Notes: generated by a model not told the origin, from the sequence alone. DNA of 34,449 nucleotides from Saprospiraceae bacterium (GCA_028284395.1 JANQRV010000130.1:1-34449); one strand, 5' to 3'. Numbered from the stretch's first letter, positions 8,109 to 16,239 are shown. Numbers and translations: made by a program.

Positions 8109-8936
8109 TCAGAATTTTGGACATTTGACTTTTCTATTTCCAGTTTTGCCGCGACGCCTGCCTTTTACCCTGGGTTCGCCAATGAGCCAATTGAAAGAAA
8201 TGCTTGCGAAGTGATAGTAGTCATTGTATTGACCACCGCGGCGATAGGTGATATCCCTCGGTGTTTCGGGGTCGATGCGCGGATTACTAAAGCGAGCCAC
8301 AATGGGACCGCGAGCTTCCAATAGCTGGATGTAGTTGACTTCTTCGCTGCCGACATCGTCCAGGTAGTCCGTAAAGAGGATTCGGAAGTTAAGTTCGCCA
8401 CCAACACTAAAGCGATCGCTTATTTGAAGTTTTAACCCCGCATTGAAGGGGACCAATGGCTGCCAGAGGGAGTAGAGGGCAGAATTGCCCCGCAATCCCT
8501 GACCTTCAGTGCCCAGGGGTTGTAAATCAATCAATTCACCACTGTGTTTGGTTTGCGGGTTAAAGTGAAAGATACCGTATCCTAGCTCGAAGTAAGGGTA
8601 AAGACGGGTAGGTCTTCCCAGTATCAATCGCAATGGATTAAACCCAATCAGCGCCGTGAATTCATGTAAATGGCTTCGAAAGCTCAGCAATCTTAGTTCG
8701 CTGTTGACGTCAAAATTAGTGTGCCGGTATTGACCGGTGACAAAAATTGTATTAGTAGGAGCAGTAGAGACGTGAATACCGACGACCGGTTTAACATCGG
8801 CCCATAATTCCCCAATAGTAGATGGCGACAATTCTCCGTAGTAAGTCGAAATTCCGCCGGTGATCCCAATTTCGAATTGCTGACCCTTCAATCCGCAAGC
8901 AGACAGGAGTAGGACCAGGAGTAGCATTTTGTTCAT
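8109..8936 (-). CDS. DUF6089-type outer-membrane beta-barrel protein (copy 1)
   Basis: 275 residues from the ATG at 8936; another ATG 12 codons earlier would put hydrophilic residues in front of the signal peptide and is less likely. The signal sequence ends LLLSACGLKGQQ; the LSAC could act as a lipobox, but cleavage before QQFEIG, as in the neighbouring paralog, is equally possible. The mature part consists of alternating strands with glycine and aromatic residues (FEIGITGG, YPYFELGYGIFHF, GGELNFRILFTDYLDD), as in DUF6089 barrels; the FTDYLDD motif recurs in the paralog. The C-terminus is basic (RVKGRRRGK). Function unknown; probably an outer-membrane structural or gliding/secretion-associated protein. 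Confidence 0.7.
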   Translation of the reverse strand: MNKMLLLVLLLSACGLKGQQFEIGITGGISTYYGELSPSTIGELWADVKPVVGIHVSTAPTNTIFVTGQYRHTNFDVNSELRLLSFRSHLHEFTALIGFNPLRLILGRPTRLYPYFELGYGIFHFNPQTKHSGELIDLQPLGTEGQGLRGNSALYSLWQPLVPFNAGLKLQISDRFSVGGELNFRILFTDYLDDVGSEEVNYIQLLEARGPIVARFSNPRIDPETPRDITYRRGGQYNDYYHFASISFNWLIGEPRVKGRRRGKTGNRKVKCPKF

Positions 8937-9057
8937 AGTTGTTCTATTCCGGTAGACAAAGCTGGCATCCATTTTTGATCAATGTGCAGACTTTGTAGCC
9001 GTCTATCGTATTTTGTGCGCTAAGAAGGCTTCAGAATTCAGTTTTTTGAATCATTAT

Positions 9058-9909
9058 TTACCTGAATCCCGGGCACTTCGATCTTCTCATTTTGTGCTGA
9101 ATCCACTGATTACCACCATTTGCAGATACTTCGCCCAATCTAAACGACAAGGTCAAATTCGCTATGATGTATCGATCCGAATGTTCGCCCCCTCTGGTGT
9201 AGTTTACTGGAATCGGCTCTAAAGGGTTCAGTCCGGGGTGACTTAACCTAGCTGCCAATAAACCATTGTTTTCAACCAACTCAAGATAGTCGACTTCCAC
9301 GCTGCTGACATCGTCGAGGTAATCCGTGAAAAGAAATCGATAACTCAGTTCAGCTCCCAGCGTCGTACGTTGATTCAGGGTTACTTTGATCCCAATACCC
9401 ATTGGGACAGCCACTGCCCATTGGCCGTATGGGTCTTCGTTGCCGGGGATCCCTTGTCCTTCCGTGCCTAATAGCCGCAAGTGTACATACGTGTCATTGA
9501 TCCTGCCCAACGGATCAAAGTGTAATGCGCCAATACCAACCGTCAAATAAGGGTACAATCTTGGAGATTTTTGGGAGAATAGTTGAATGGGACGAACTTC
9601 TCCCATCAATGCCAACTCCGTCACTTTACTTTTAAAGTTCAGATTGCGCTCCGAATTAACATCCCCAAATTGATCGTCGGCATACAGTTGAGTGTGCAAA
9701 GTATTGAATTTTAAGGACAGCGATTCGGAAAGGTTTAGCTGGCCGAAAAATCCGTACGCTCCTCCTCCGTCTGACAGCATGTTAAGCTTAAGGGATGGCG
9801 ATAAATCTCCACTGTAAATGGAAGCACCGGTACTTATTCCAATTTCAAATTGCTGGGCCAATAATCCCAATGGCAAGGCCCATAGTACTGTGATTAGTAG
9901 TTTTCTCAT
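9058..9909 (-). CDS. DUF6089-type outer-membrane beta-barrel protein (copy 2)
   Basis: 283 residues with a clean signal peptide (MRKLLITVLWALPLGLLAQQ). It is a paralog of the gene just downstream: shared landmarks are QQFEIGI near the mature N-terminus, YPYLTVGIGALHFDP, LLGTEGQG, GAELSYRFLFTDYLDDV and YTRGGEHSDRY. The two copies are head-to-tail on the same strand with about 120 bp between them, indicating an old tandem duplication, since identity is only moderate. A -7-like box TACATTTG on the minus strand lies about 90 bp upstream (9999-10006). Outer-membrane location is inferred from strand pattern and signal peptide; no specific function can be assigned. Confidence 0.7.
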   Translation of the reverse strand: MRKLLITVLWALPLGLLAQQFEIGISTGASIYSGDLSPSLKLNMLSDGGGAYGFFGQLNLSESLSLKFNTLHTQLYADDQFGDVNSERNLNFKSKVTELALMGEVRPIQLFSQKSPRLYPYLTVGIGALHFDPLGRINDTYVHLRLLGTEGQGIPGNEDPYGQWAVAVPMGIGIKVTLNQRTTLGAELSYRFLFTDYLDDVSSVEVDYLELVENNGLLAARLSHPGLNPLEPIPVNYTRGGEHSDRYIIANLTLSFRLGEVSANGGNQWIQHKMRRSKCPGFR

Positions 9910-9998
9910 GAAGTCATTCAGTTTTTTGCTCTTTATCGGTTTGGGATAGTCGCAATGAGGGGCGTTACGCTATTGGTTTATTATCTGAGAGATAAATT

Positions 9999-10006
9999 CA
10001 AATGTA
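9999..10006 (-). promoter_or_regulatory. Candidate -7 promoter element for the DUF6089 gene at 9909
   Basis: Minus strand reads TACATTTG, an exact fit to TAnnTTTG, about 90 bp before the start codon. No TTG stands at the expected -33 spacing, so only the -7 half is supported. Confidence 0.4.
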
Positions 10007-10178
10007 TCTTATGAAAAATGGTAATTATTGGGGCCGGTGTATCGGCAGAGAGTAGATGCTAAGACTTATTGTTTTGGAAACAAAAATGATACCATCTTTT
10101 AATGAGAAGTGTATGGGGCTGAAGGTTAGAAGGTTATTGGGTTTATTTGGGCTTTGGTGGTTGCTTTGGCTTCTTTAG

Positions 10179-10259
10179 TTTCTATGGTTTCTATGGTTTC
10201 TATGGTTTCTATGGTTTCTATGGTTTCTATGGTTTCTATGGTTTCTATGGTTTCTATGG
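10179..10259 (+). repeat. Nine perfect tandem copies of the 9-mer TTTCTATGG
   Basis: Nine contiguous identical units fill exactly 81 bp. The period continues in degraded form on both sides: upstream units around TTTGGTGGT, TGCTTTGGC and TTCTTTAGT; downstream ATGCTATGG, ATGCTGTGG, TGGCTATGG and TTACTGTGG. All three forward frames are open through the core (Phe-Tyr-Gly, Phe-Leu-Trp or Ser-Met-Val); one reverse frame has a stop in every unit. The perfect core with decayed edges is the signature of a slippage-prone minisatellite that may vary in copy number between strains. It lies 99 bp beyond the 3' end of trmH. Confidence 0.95.
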
Positions 10260-10357
10260 ATGCTATGGATGCTGTGGTGGCTATGGTTACTGTGGCTATG
10301 AAGGCATCTCGAACGGTACTCGAAGCGGGATGAGACTATTGTCGTATTTATCAGGTG

Positions 10358-10903
10358 TTAGCTGATCTCATCCGTGAGGTGAAAAGATTTAGCAAATTCC
10401 CAGAGGACGATACCCAGGCTAACGGAGATATTGAGCGAGTGTTTGGTACCGAATTGCGGGATTTCGACGCAGCCATCCAGTAAGGGCATGACTTGTTCAC
10501 TTACTCCTTCTACTTCATTGCCAAATACAATTGCGTACTTCTGATGTGGGTCGATCGACATCTGGTGAAGAAAAGTACTTTGGTCAGCTTGCTCGGCTCC
10601 CCAGATAAGGTAGTCCTCATCCTTGAGAGATCTGAGCAGTGTTGATGTGTCCGAATGGTGGCTCCAGGCAACCGACCGGGAGGCACCAATGGCCGTTTTT
10701 AAAATCTCGCGGTGGGGAGGTTGAGCTGTAATGCCACACAGGTAAAGATGTTTGATCGCGAATGCATCCGCTGTTCGAAAGGCAGAACCCACATTTAAGG
10801 CAGAACGGACATTGTCTAATACAATGCATACTTCTGCTTTTTCGAGTTGTTTAAAGGCTTGGATATCCAGCCGATTCAGCTCTTTTAGACTTAGCTTACG
10901 CAT
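10358..10903 (-). CDS. TrmH-family (SPOUT) RNA 2'-O-methyltransferase
   Basis: 181 residues from the ATG at 10903, preceded by GAGGTAAAC, a good ribosome site overlapping the upstream gene's TGA. A longer frame reaching 11014 would run into the glycosyltransferase gene and is rejected. SPOUT knot motifs are clear: VCIVLDNVRSALNVGSAFRTAD near the N-terminus (motif 1 with the catalytic-type Asn and Arg), IVFGNEVEGVS (motif 2) and EIPQFGTKHSLNISVSLGIVLWEF (motif 3). Such enzymes methylate ribose 2'-OH in tRNA or rRNA; the exact target cannot be read from the sequence. It lacks the extra N-terminal substrate domain of larger RlmB-type members. Last gene of the pyrG run. Confidence 0.85.
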   Translation of the reverse strand: MRKLSLKELNRLDIQAFKQLEKAEVCIVLDNVRSALNVGSAFRTADAFAIKHLYLCGITAQPPHREILKTAIGASRSVAWSHHSDTSTLLRSLKDEDYLIWGAEQADQSTFLHQMSIDPHQKYAIVFGNEVEGVSEQVMPLLDGCVEIPQFGTKHSLNISVSLGIVLWEFAKSFHLTDEIS

Positions 10904-10910
10904 GTTTACC

Positions 10911-12314
10911 TCATTTTCTTCGGTAAAGTATAACAAAAATCCTGTTTTTTTGAAAGGATGTTTCCTCCTCCCAATTTTGTTCGAGCTCTTGTAGCTCTGC
11001 GTCGTTAAAATCATTCATAACATTTGAATAAAAGATGTACGATTGTGAGGATAAGTCTTTTTCCACCATTCCCGCGTCACTACTTTGCAGATCTTTCTGT
11101 TGTTGGGATCCGATTTCCGGGAAGGCCGTACCGACCGATTGTAGCGGGATCCCATTTTCGTTGAGATAGTCCAGCATTCTGATACGGAGTTGATAATAAG
11201 GCAAATGCGCCATGGTAGCATCCCACCCTTGGGCAATGTTTTTGGGATAGATCCACAAATTACCCGAAAGAAGCCCTGTGACAACCAGACCGTAAAGCAG
11301 CTTTCGGTAAGGAGACAGCCTACGGTTGCCGCAAAACAAAAGCTGATAAAACAAGAAGTTGATGCTGATGAAGATCGGCAACAAATACCGGTGCGCGGAG
11401 AGATGGCGGTGTAATAAAACGGAAGGTACCAGGAGCAATATGGTCGCCAGGGTCAATTGAAAGGACAAGGACCAAGAGCGGTCGTTGCTGACCTCTTTTC
11501 CACGGCGAAACCAAAGTATCAGCAGTGCGGGCCAAATGAAAACACGGCCGAAATCAAGGAAACGCCACACTAGAATTCCAATGTTTCGGACGAAGCCGGT
11601 AAAGCCCACTTTCTCCAGACTCGGCGCCCAGGGGGAGTCGGCGTGATAGCCGATCCAACCAGTTGCTACGTGATGGGCAATAAGAAAACTCAAGGCGAGC
11701 AACCCTCCCGGCAAATAGGGGGGTAAAGCGCGGATCATTGCTTTGGGACTTAAAGCCCCGGTATGGAAGATCTGAAAGCAGTAAAGTGCGAGACCGGCCA
11801 TCATACCGCGCAAACTAACCAGTCCCAGTCCAATAATTCCGATGCATTTCAGCAGCGAATGCCTGGCGAGTATGCCCCATAGACCAAGGCTGAAAAAGCA
11901 TACCAAGACTACATCCGGACTAATGAGCAGCGATTGGGTTGCCAATACCGGATCGGCATAGAGGAGTAGGAGTAGATAAATCGATTGGCCGGGAGCCAAT
12001 AGTTCACCAATTCGATAAAAGCAGTAAATGGACACCAAGATAAAGGGAAGCATGGCAAAATGTGAAACTGCCAAGCTCTTCCCAAAAATCGTCCATACAA
12101 TTGCCAAGTACATGCCAAAGATAGGCGGATGGCCGCTATCGATCTCCGCGGGTAAAAAAAAGTGTTGGAACCGATGGTCGAAATACCAGTGGGCGTGTTT
12201 GGAACCCAGCTGAATGGTATCCCAAAAAAAAGCATGATCCCTAACTGAAAATACCGCTATAACCGCCAGGAAATAAAACGCAAAAAGAGAATAATTCAAC
12301 GCATCCTTTTGCAT
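10911..12314 (-). CDS. Multi-spanning membrane glycosyltransferase-like protein (GT39/ArnT type)
   Basis: About 467 residues with ten or more membrane segments. Near the N-terminus FFWDTIQLGSKHAHWYF and SGHPPIFGMYLAIVW resemble the first periplasmic loop of GT-C/GT39 enzymes (an acidic residue after helix 1, then a PP-containing motif), which use polyprenyl-phosphate sugars. The C-terminal third is a hydrophilic tail containing Tyr-Tyr-Gln-Leu-Arg and DAGMVEKDL. I chose the ATG at 12314, which overlaps the pyrG stop by one base (TGATG); a GTG one codon earlier is equally coupled. The TGA end sits just before trmH's ribosome site. The sugar donor and acceptor are unknown; the family call is by pattern and is not certain. 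Confidence 0.55.
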   Translation of the reverse strand: MQKDALNYSLFAFYFLAVIAVFSVRDHAFFWDTIQLGSKHAHWYFDHRFQHFFLPAEIDSGHPPIFGMYLAIVWTIFGKSLAVSHFAMLPFILVSIYCFYRIGELLAPGQSIYLLLLLYADPVLATQSLLISPDVVLVCFFSLGLWGILARHSLLKCIGIIGLGLVSLRGMMAGLALYCFQIFHTGALSPKAMIRALPPYLPGGLLALSFLIAHHVATGWIGYHADSPWAPSLEKVGFTGFVRNIGILVWRFLDFGRVFIWPALLILWFRRGKEVSNDRSWSLSFQLTLATILLLVPSVLLHRHLSAHRYLLPIFISINFLFYQLLFCGNRRLSPYRKLLYGLVVTGLLSGNLWIYPKNIAQGWDATMAHLPYYQLRIRMLDYLNENGIPLQSVGTAFPEIGSQQQKDLQSSDAGMVEKDLSSQSYIFYSNVMNDFNDAELQELEQNWEEETSFQKNRIFVILYRRK

Positions 12315-13936
12315 CACTGATCAAAATCATATTTGAACTTCATGCAGGCGTTGACGAATGCCACAAACAGTGGATGGGGCATTTCCACGCGGCTTTTTAA
12401 TTCGGGGTGAAATTGTACGCCCACAAACCAGGGGTGATCCTCTAATTCGACGATTTCTACCAATCCGGATTCCGGATTGATCCCGGTAGCGATCATCCCG
12501 CTAGCTTCCAGTGCTTCTTTGAAATTGTTGTTCAATTCGTAACGATGACGGTGTCTTTCTTTGATGACCAGCCTTTTGTAAGCAGCAAACGCCTTTGAAT
12601 CTTTTTTCAATTCGCAAGCGTAGGCGCCCAGGCGCATGGTTCCTCCCTTTTTGGTGATCTTTTTTTGTTCCGGCATCAGATCAATGAGCGGATTGGGGGT
12701 ATTGGCGTCAACCTCAGTGGAAGCAGCGCCTTCCAGTTTCAAATGGTTTTTAGCATATTCGACAACCGCGCATTGCATACCCAGGCAGATCCCGAAAAAG
12801 GGAATGTTGTTTTCCCGTACGTATTGGACCGTCTTGATCTTGCCGTTGATGCCGCGCTCCCCAAAGCCGGGAGCCACGAGGACGCCGTGGAGGTATTGCA
12901 AACGCTTGACCAGTTCGTCGTTTCCATTCTCCAATTGTTCAGAATGAATGGGAATGACATTTACTTTGCATTCATTGACTGCCCCGGCATGTACAAACGA
13001 TTCGTGGATGGATTTGTAGGCGTCCTGCAATTCGTTGTATTTACCGACCAAACCGATGGTTACTTCATGGGTTGGATTCTTCAATTTACCGAGAAAGGTT
13101 TTCCAGGCAAATAAATTAGGCGCTTGACGGTCGGGCAGTCTCAGTTTGCTGATGACCGTTGTGTCCAATTTTTCTTTGAGCATCAGGAGGGGGACGTCGT
13201 AGATGCTTTCGGCGTCAATAGCTTCGATAACGGAGGATATTTCCACATTGCAGAACAAGGCCAGTTTGCGGCGAATGTCCATACTTAGAGAATGCGCCGT
13301 CCGACAGACCAGAATGTCCGGCTGGATCCCCGTATTCAATAACTGCTTAACGGAATGCTGCGTGGGTTTGGTCTTCAACTCCCGAGCTGCCTTTAGATAC
13401 GGAATAAGCGTCAGATGAATAACCAGGCAATTATCCGGCCCCAGTTCCCAACGCAATTGTCTCAAAGATTCCAGATAGGGTAAAGATTCGATATCCCCCA
13501 CCGTTCCTCCCAACTCGGTAATGACAATATCGTATTGATTGGTACTCGCCAACAGTTGCACCCTTCGTTTAATCTCGTCGGTAATGTGTGGAATTACCTG
13601 CACTGTCTTGCCCAGATAGGCCCCATCTCTTTCGCGATTGATTACCGTTTGGTAAATCCTTCCGGTGGTGACATTATTAGCCTGAGAAGTAGATATATTT
13701 AGAAAACGCTCGTAGTGACCAAGGTCTAGGTCGGTTTCCGCACCGTCATCCGTCACGTAACACTCCCCGTGCTCATAAGGATTAAGGGTTCCAGGATCGA
13801 CATTAATGTAAGGATCAAATTTTTGGATGGTAACAGAAAAGCCCCTTGCCTGCAGCAGTTTAGCCAACGAAGCTGCAATGATCCCTTTTCCCAGGGATGA
13901 AGTAACGCCTCCCGTAACGAATACATATTTAGTCAT
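12314..13936 (-). CDS. pyrG: CTP synthase
   Basis: 540 residues, the standard length. It converts UTP to CTP using ATP and glutamine in the cytosol. The N-terminal synthetase domain opens with [17 protein letters not shown] and carries [19 protein letters not shown]; the C-terminal glutamine amidotransferase domain has the nucleophile in FFGICLGMQ (Cys384) and the His-Glu pair in QFHPEL near the end. All motifs are intact. It is first in a leftward run with the glycosyltransferase-like gene and trmH, joined by overlapping stop/start codons. A -7 box lies about 60 bp upstream, back-to-back with the padR promoter. Confidence 0.98.
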   Translation of the reverse strand: MTKYVFVTGGVTSSLGKGIIAASLAKLLQARGFSVTIQKFDPYINVDPGTLNPYEHGECYVTDDGAETDLDLGHYERFLNISTSQANNVTTGRIYQTVINRERDGAYLGKTVQVIPHITDEIKRRVQLLASTNQYDIVITELGGTVGDIESLPYLESLRQLRWELGPDNCLVIHLTLIPYLKAARELKTKPTQHSVKQLLNTGIQPDILVCRTAHSLSMDIRRKLALFCNVEISSVIEAIDAESIYDVPLLMLKEKLDTTVISKLRLPDRQAPNLFAWKTFLGKLKNPTHEVTIGLVGKYNELQDAYKSIHESFVHAGAVNECKVNVIPIHSEQLENGNDELVKRLQYLHGVLVAPGFGERGINGKIKTVQYVRENNIPFFGICLGMQCAVVEYAKNHLKLEGAASTEVDANTPNPLIDLMPEQKKITKKGGTMRLGAYACELKKDSKAFAAYKRLVIKERHRHRYELNNNFKEALEASGMIATGINPESGLVEIVELEDHPWFVGVQFHPELKSRVEMPHPLFVAFVNACMKFKYDFDQ

Positions 13937-13994
13937 ATCAGTGTAGCATGTTTTGTCGGACTTCTCCGGTTTCGGTTATGATTGTTACGGAATG

Positions 13995-14002
13995 CAAAGT
14001 TA
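13995..14002 (-). promoter_or_regulatory. Candidate -7 promoter element for pyrG
   Basis: Minus strand TAACTTTG matches TAnnTTTG exactly and lies about 60 bp before the pyrG start. The nearest upstream TTG is only 15 bases away, a little shorter than the usual 17-23. It is divergent to the padR promoter and their upstream regions overlap. Confidence 0.45.
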
Positions 14003-14013
14003 CAAAATCAAAC

Positions 14014-14043
14014 TTGCCAATTCTAAAAAAAAGACTACATTTG
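14014..14043 (+). promoter_or_regulatory. padR promoter (TTG - 19 bp - TACATTTG)
   Basis: TTG at 14014-14016, a 19-base spacer, then TACATTTG at 14036-14043: both boxes and the spacing fit the Bacteroidota sigma-A consensus. The predicted transcription start falls a few bases later, inside the inverted repeat. Confidence 0.65.
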
Positions 14044-14066
14044 TATACATAAGACAATTATGTATA
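14044..14066. promoter_or_regulatory. Perfect inverted repeat, likely PadR operator
   Basis: TATACATAA (14044-14052), spacer GACAA, TTATGTATA (14058-14066): two perfect 9-bp arms. PadR regulators commonly bind AT-rich dyads of the ATGT/ACAT type. The site begins at the base after the -7 box and covers the predicted start site, so a bound dimer would block transcription of padR and the peptidase gene. Confidence 0.6.
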
Positions 14067-14096
14067 AATTTCTTAGGTATTAAGATCAATTCCATT

Positions 14097-14426
14097 ATGC
14101 CATCAAAAGAATTATTCAAGGGCACCCTAAAAACGATCGTTCTTCAACTGCTGTCGGATCAGGGGAAAATGTATGGTTACCAGATCGTACAACGGGTGAA
14201 GGAGCTTTCGGACGATGAGATCATTCTGACGGAAGGGGCGCTTTATCCTACGCTGCATAAGTTAGAATCAAAGGGCCTGCTCCTGACGGAGAAAACTCAG
14301 ATTGGGCGAAGGGTCCGTAAGTACTATCGGTTATCCGCCAAGGGAAAACGAGAGTTGGCCAACCAATTAGAGGAGTTTCAGTCCTTCTTCTTTTTAATGC
14401 GCAAAATACTTGGCGTAGAATTTTAA
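14097..14426 (+). CDS. PadR-family transcriptional repressor
   Basis: 109 residues from the ATG at 14097; an in-frame extension to 13953 is rejected because it would run through the promoter and operator. The winged-helix PadR pattern is clear: LFKGTLKTIVLQLLS, KMYGYQIVQRVKELS, the recognition and wing segment LTEGALYPTLHKLESKGLL, then GRRVRKYYRLSAKGKREL. The short C-terminal helix suits the small subfamily-2 PadR proteins that dimerise through it. The peptidase gene starts 11 bp after its stop, so the two form an operon, and the inverted repeat at its own promoter suggests autorepression. The ligand or signal is unknown. Confidence 0.9.
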   Translation: MPSKELFKGTLKTIVLQLLSDQGKMYGYQIVQRVKELSDDEIILTEGALYPTLHKLESKGLLLTEKTQIGRRVRKYYRLSAKGKRELANQLEEFQSFFFLMRKILGVEF

Positions 14427-14437
14427 AAATTGTTGCT

Positions 14438-15184
14438 ATGTATCACTTGAATAGAATGGAGGTAGTCAGGGTTGAAAAGTGGATGGGGGAACATCTCCAT
14501 CTGCAAAACCCCGATTTGCGGGATGAAATGTTAGATCACCTATGCTCTGCCATCGAGTATGAAATGGTTACTGGTTTGACCTTTGCGGAAGCTTTTCAAA
14601 AAACCACGCAGGAATTTCCCCGTGCGGAGATCATTCGAGCAGCCCGATTTATTCACCTTCAAAAATATCGAATTATGTATTTTTTGATTCCGACTGTTTT
14701 GCTGGCTCTGGTTAGCATCTTTACTACGTTTGACAAAGAAACTGCCATCGTGGAAATGGCGCCGCTGGTCCTGCAGGAATTGGATCCTCCTTCAGGCAAG
14801 CCCGTTGCGGACCGATACCTTAACCGAGCTCCCAACGGTTATGGAATGCGGATTCATCCCATTCATAAGAAGAAAACATTGCACGAGGGGATAGATTTTC
14901 CGAGTAAAACCGGAACGCCTGTCCTGGCAACTGGTAATGGTGAAGTAGTTGAGTCGTCCTTCGATGATGCATACGGTAATTTTATTGTCCTGCGCCACGA
15001 CCACATGTATGATTCTTTCTACGCTCATCTATCTGAAAGCGTGGTGGAGAAGGGACAAAAGATTGAGCAGGGCGAAGTAATTGGAAAGGTCGGTAATACG
15101 GGCTTATCCACAGGGCCGCATTTGCATTATGAAGTGAGAAAGAATGGTAAATCCATTGATCCGGCTCCCTATTGCAATCCCTGA
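14438..15184 (+). CDS. Membrane-anchored M23 (LytM-type) peptidase with a PadR-partner N-terminal domain
   Basis: 248 residues. Residues 1-75 form a soluble helical domain with DEMLDHLCSAIEYEMVTG and FAEAFQKT, resembling the N-terminal domain of membrane proteins encoded beside PadR regulators in Bacteroidota. One membrane segment follows (about 80-97), then an M23 domain: zinc ligands His149 and Asp153 in HEGID, the YAHLS motif (His197), and GPHLHYE (His228 and His230). All catalytic positions are kept, so it should be an active peptidoglycan endopeptidase placed in the periplasm. Transcribed with padR. Substrate bond and trigger are not visible from sequence. The first ATG is used; an ATG six codons later is possible. 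Confidence 0.85.
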   Translation: MYHLNRMEVVRVEKWMGEHLHLQNPDLRDEMLDHLCSAIEYEMVTGLTFAEAFQKTTQEFPRAEIIRAARFIHLQKYRIMYFLIPTVLLALVSIFTTFDKETAIVEMAPLVLQELDPPSGKPVADRYLNRAPNGYGMRIHPIHKKKTLHEGIDFPSKTGTPVLATGNGEVVESSFDDAYGNFIVLRHDHMYDSFYAHLSESVVEKGQKIEQGEVIGKVGNTGLSTGPHLHYEVRKNGKSIDPAPYCNP

Positions 15185-15324
15185 ATTCAATGACCGCTTA
15201 TTGCTTAGGGCTGTCGCATCCATTTTTGATATCCGTCACAATTTTCAGTTATTAAGGAACCACATAACTTGTTTTAATGTTAATTTAAAGTTAACTTATT
15301 ATTAAATTAATATTAACAGTGGTT

Positions 15325-16239
15325 ATGATTAGTAGGATAATAGCAACGTTATTGATTGTAAATGTGGCTTTTGGGCAGAATGCTTTAACCTCGGTAGAGC
15401 AAGATTTTGAAATCCTAGTGCCCTTGGCGGAATTGGAACCAGAGGTGAATCGGGTTCCCGCTAAGATTATTAAGGGGCTGCTTTTAGTGGAGGGTAAAGT
15501 GGAAAACCGCCGAGGTTATTTCATTTTGGATACCGGAGCACCTGGGCTCGTTATCAACCGCGTTGCTTCATCCGAACGTTTGATCAAGGGAAGAAGCCTG
15601 ACCAAAGACGTACACTTGAATGAGGTCTTGTTGAAAGACGTAGAGTGGGGGAGGGGTAAATTGCAGAATATCCAAGTCCTCACACTTGACCTCAGTCATC
15701 TGGAAAAATATTGCGGCGAAAGGATTCTGGGCCTTTTGGGCTACGAGCACATCAAAGACTACGAAACCCACATCAATTACCGCCAAGAACGCGTTTCCTG
15801 GATGAACAATCACAACAGTACCATCCATCGTATCCGTGGTGAAGCCCTTCAGTGTGAATTTGAATTGATCGAACACCTTCCGATCATTACACTGCATTTT
15901 GAAAGCGGCACTTTCCGGTTTGCTTTGGATACCGGTTCTTCGGTCAATCTGATCAGTAAAAAGTTAGGGCAACACCTTCGCCAATTCGGTGCAAAATCCG
16001 GCGAATTGACCGAACTGGGAAATCTGGCCAATGAATCCGAAGTGTTATCTTCCATCATCATTCCTTCCGTCGATCTAGGTGGACTAACGAAAAAAGACAT
16101 TGTTTTTCACGTCGCTGATATGAGTTCCGTACAGGAATTTCTTGGCTCCCGAGTCGACGGTATTATCGGGTATCAATTTTTGAAAGAGCACCAGGTCATT
16201 ATCAACTACAAACAGCAAAAAATGATCTTTTTGGACTGA
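15325..16239 (+). CDS. Secreted two-lobe retropepsin-like aspartic protease
   Basis: 304 residues from the ATG at 15325 (a GTG two codons earlier gives no better start), with signal peptide MISRIIATLLIVNVAFGQ. Two retropepsin-like lobes are seen: FILDTGAPG with Asp69 and ILGLLGY at 135-140; then FALDTGSSVN with Asp202 and VDGIIGYQFL at 278-287. Each lobe thus has its own DTG and hydrophobic-hydrophobic-Gly flap/core motif, so one chain can form the complete active site that retroviral enzymes build from two. Periplasmic or surface location is inferred. The upstream 140 bp are AT-rich without a clear promoter; it may be monocistronic. Natural substrate unknown. Confidence 0.75.
   Translation: MISRIIATLLIVNVAFGQNALTSVEQDFEILVPLAELEPEVNRVPAKIIKGLLLVEGKVENRRGYFILDTGAPGLVINRVASSERLIKGRSLTKDVHLNEVLLKDVEWGRGKLQNIQVLTLDLSHLEKYCGERILGLLGYEHIKDYETHINYRQERVSWMNNHNSTIHRIRGEALQCEFELIEHLPIITLHFESGTFRFALDTGSSVNLISKKLGQHLRQFGAKSGELTELGNLANESEVLSSIIIPSVDLGGLTKKDIVFHVADMSSVQEFLGSRVDGIIGYQFLKEHQVIINYKQQKMIFLD

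Larger units (their letters stand above)
9910..10357. other. 448-bp gene-free stretch between a DUF6089 gene and trmH
   Basis: Both flanking genes read leftwards. The left part holds the likely promoter of the 9909 gene; the right part is dominated by the 9-bp tandem repeat and its degenerate borders (about 10147-10300). I see no convincing gene: the plus-strand reading frame through the repeat begins with TTG and is open only because the repeat has no stop in any forward frame. No terminator hairpin is obvious after trmH. Confidence 0.6.

Noticed and set aside
8870-8936. Lipobox (LSAC) making the 8936 gene product a certain lipoprotein
   Set aside because: The neighbouring paralog has a normal signal peptidase I site before the same QQFEIG start, so lipidation is left open rather than called.
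10147-10300. Possible CRISPR array
   Set aside because: Units are 9 bp and contiguous, with no spacers; no cas genes are nearby.
10147-10365. 72-residue Gly/Tyr/Phe-rich reading frame through the 9-bp repeat
   Set aside because: It starts with TTG, has no ribosome site, overlaps the 3' end of trmH and is open only because the repeat lacks stops in all forward frames. Kept as a repeat, not a gene.
13953-14096. 48-residue N-terminal extension of PadR
   Set aside because: It would be encoded by the promoter and operator; PadR proteins start at the winged-helix domain, as the ATG at 14097 gives.
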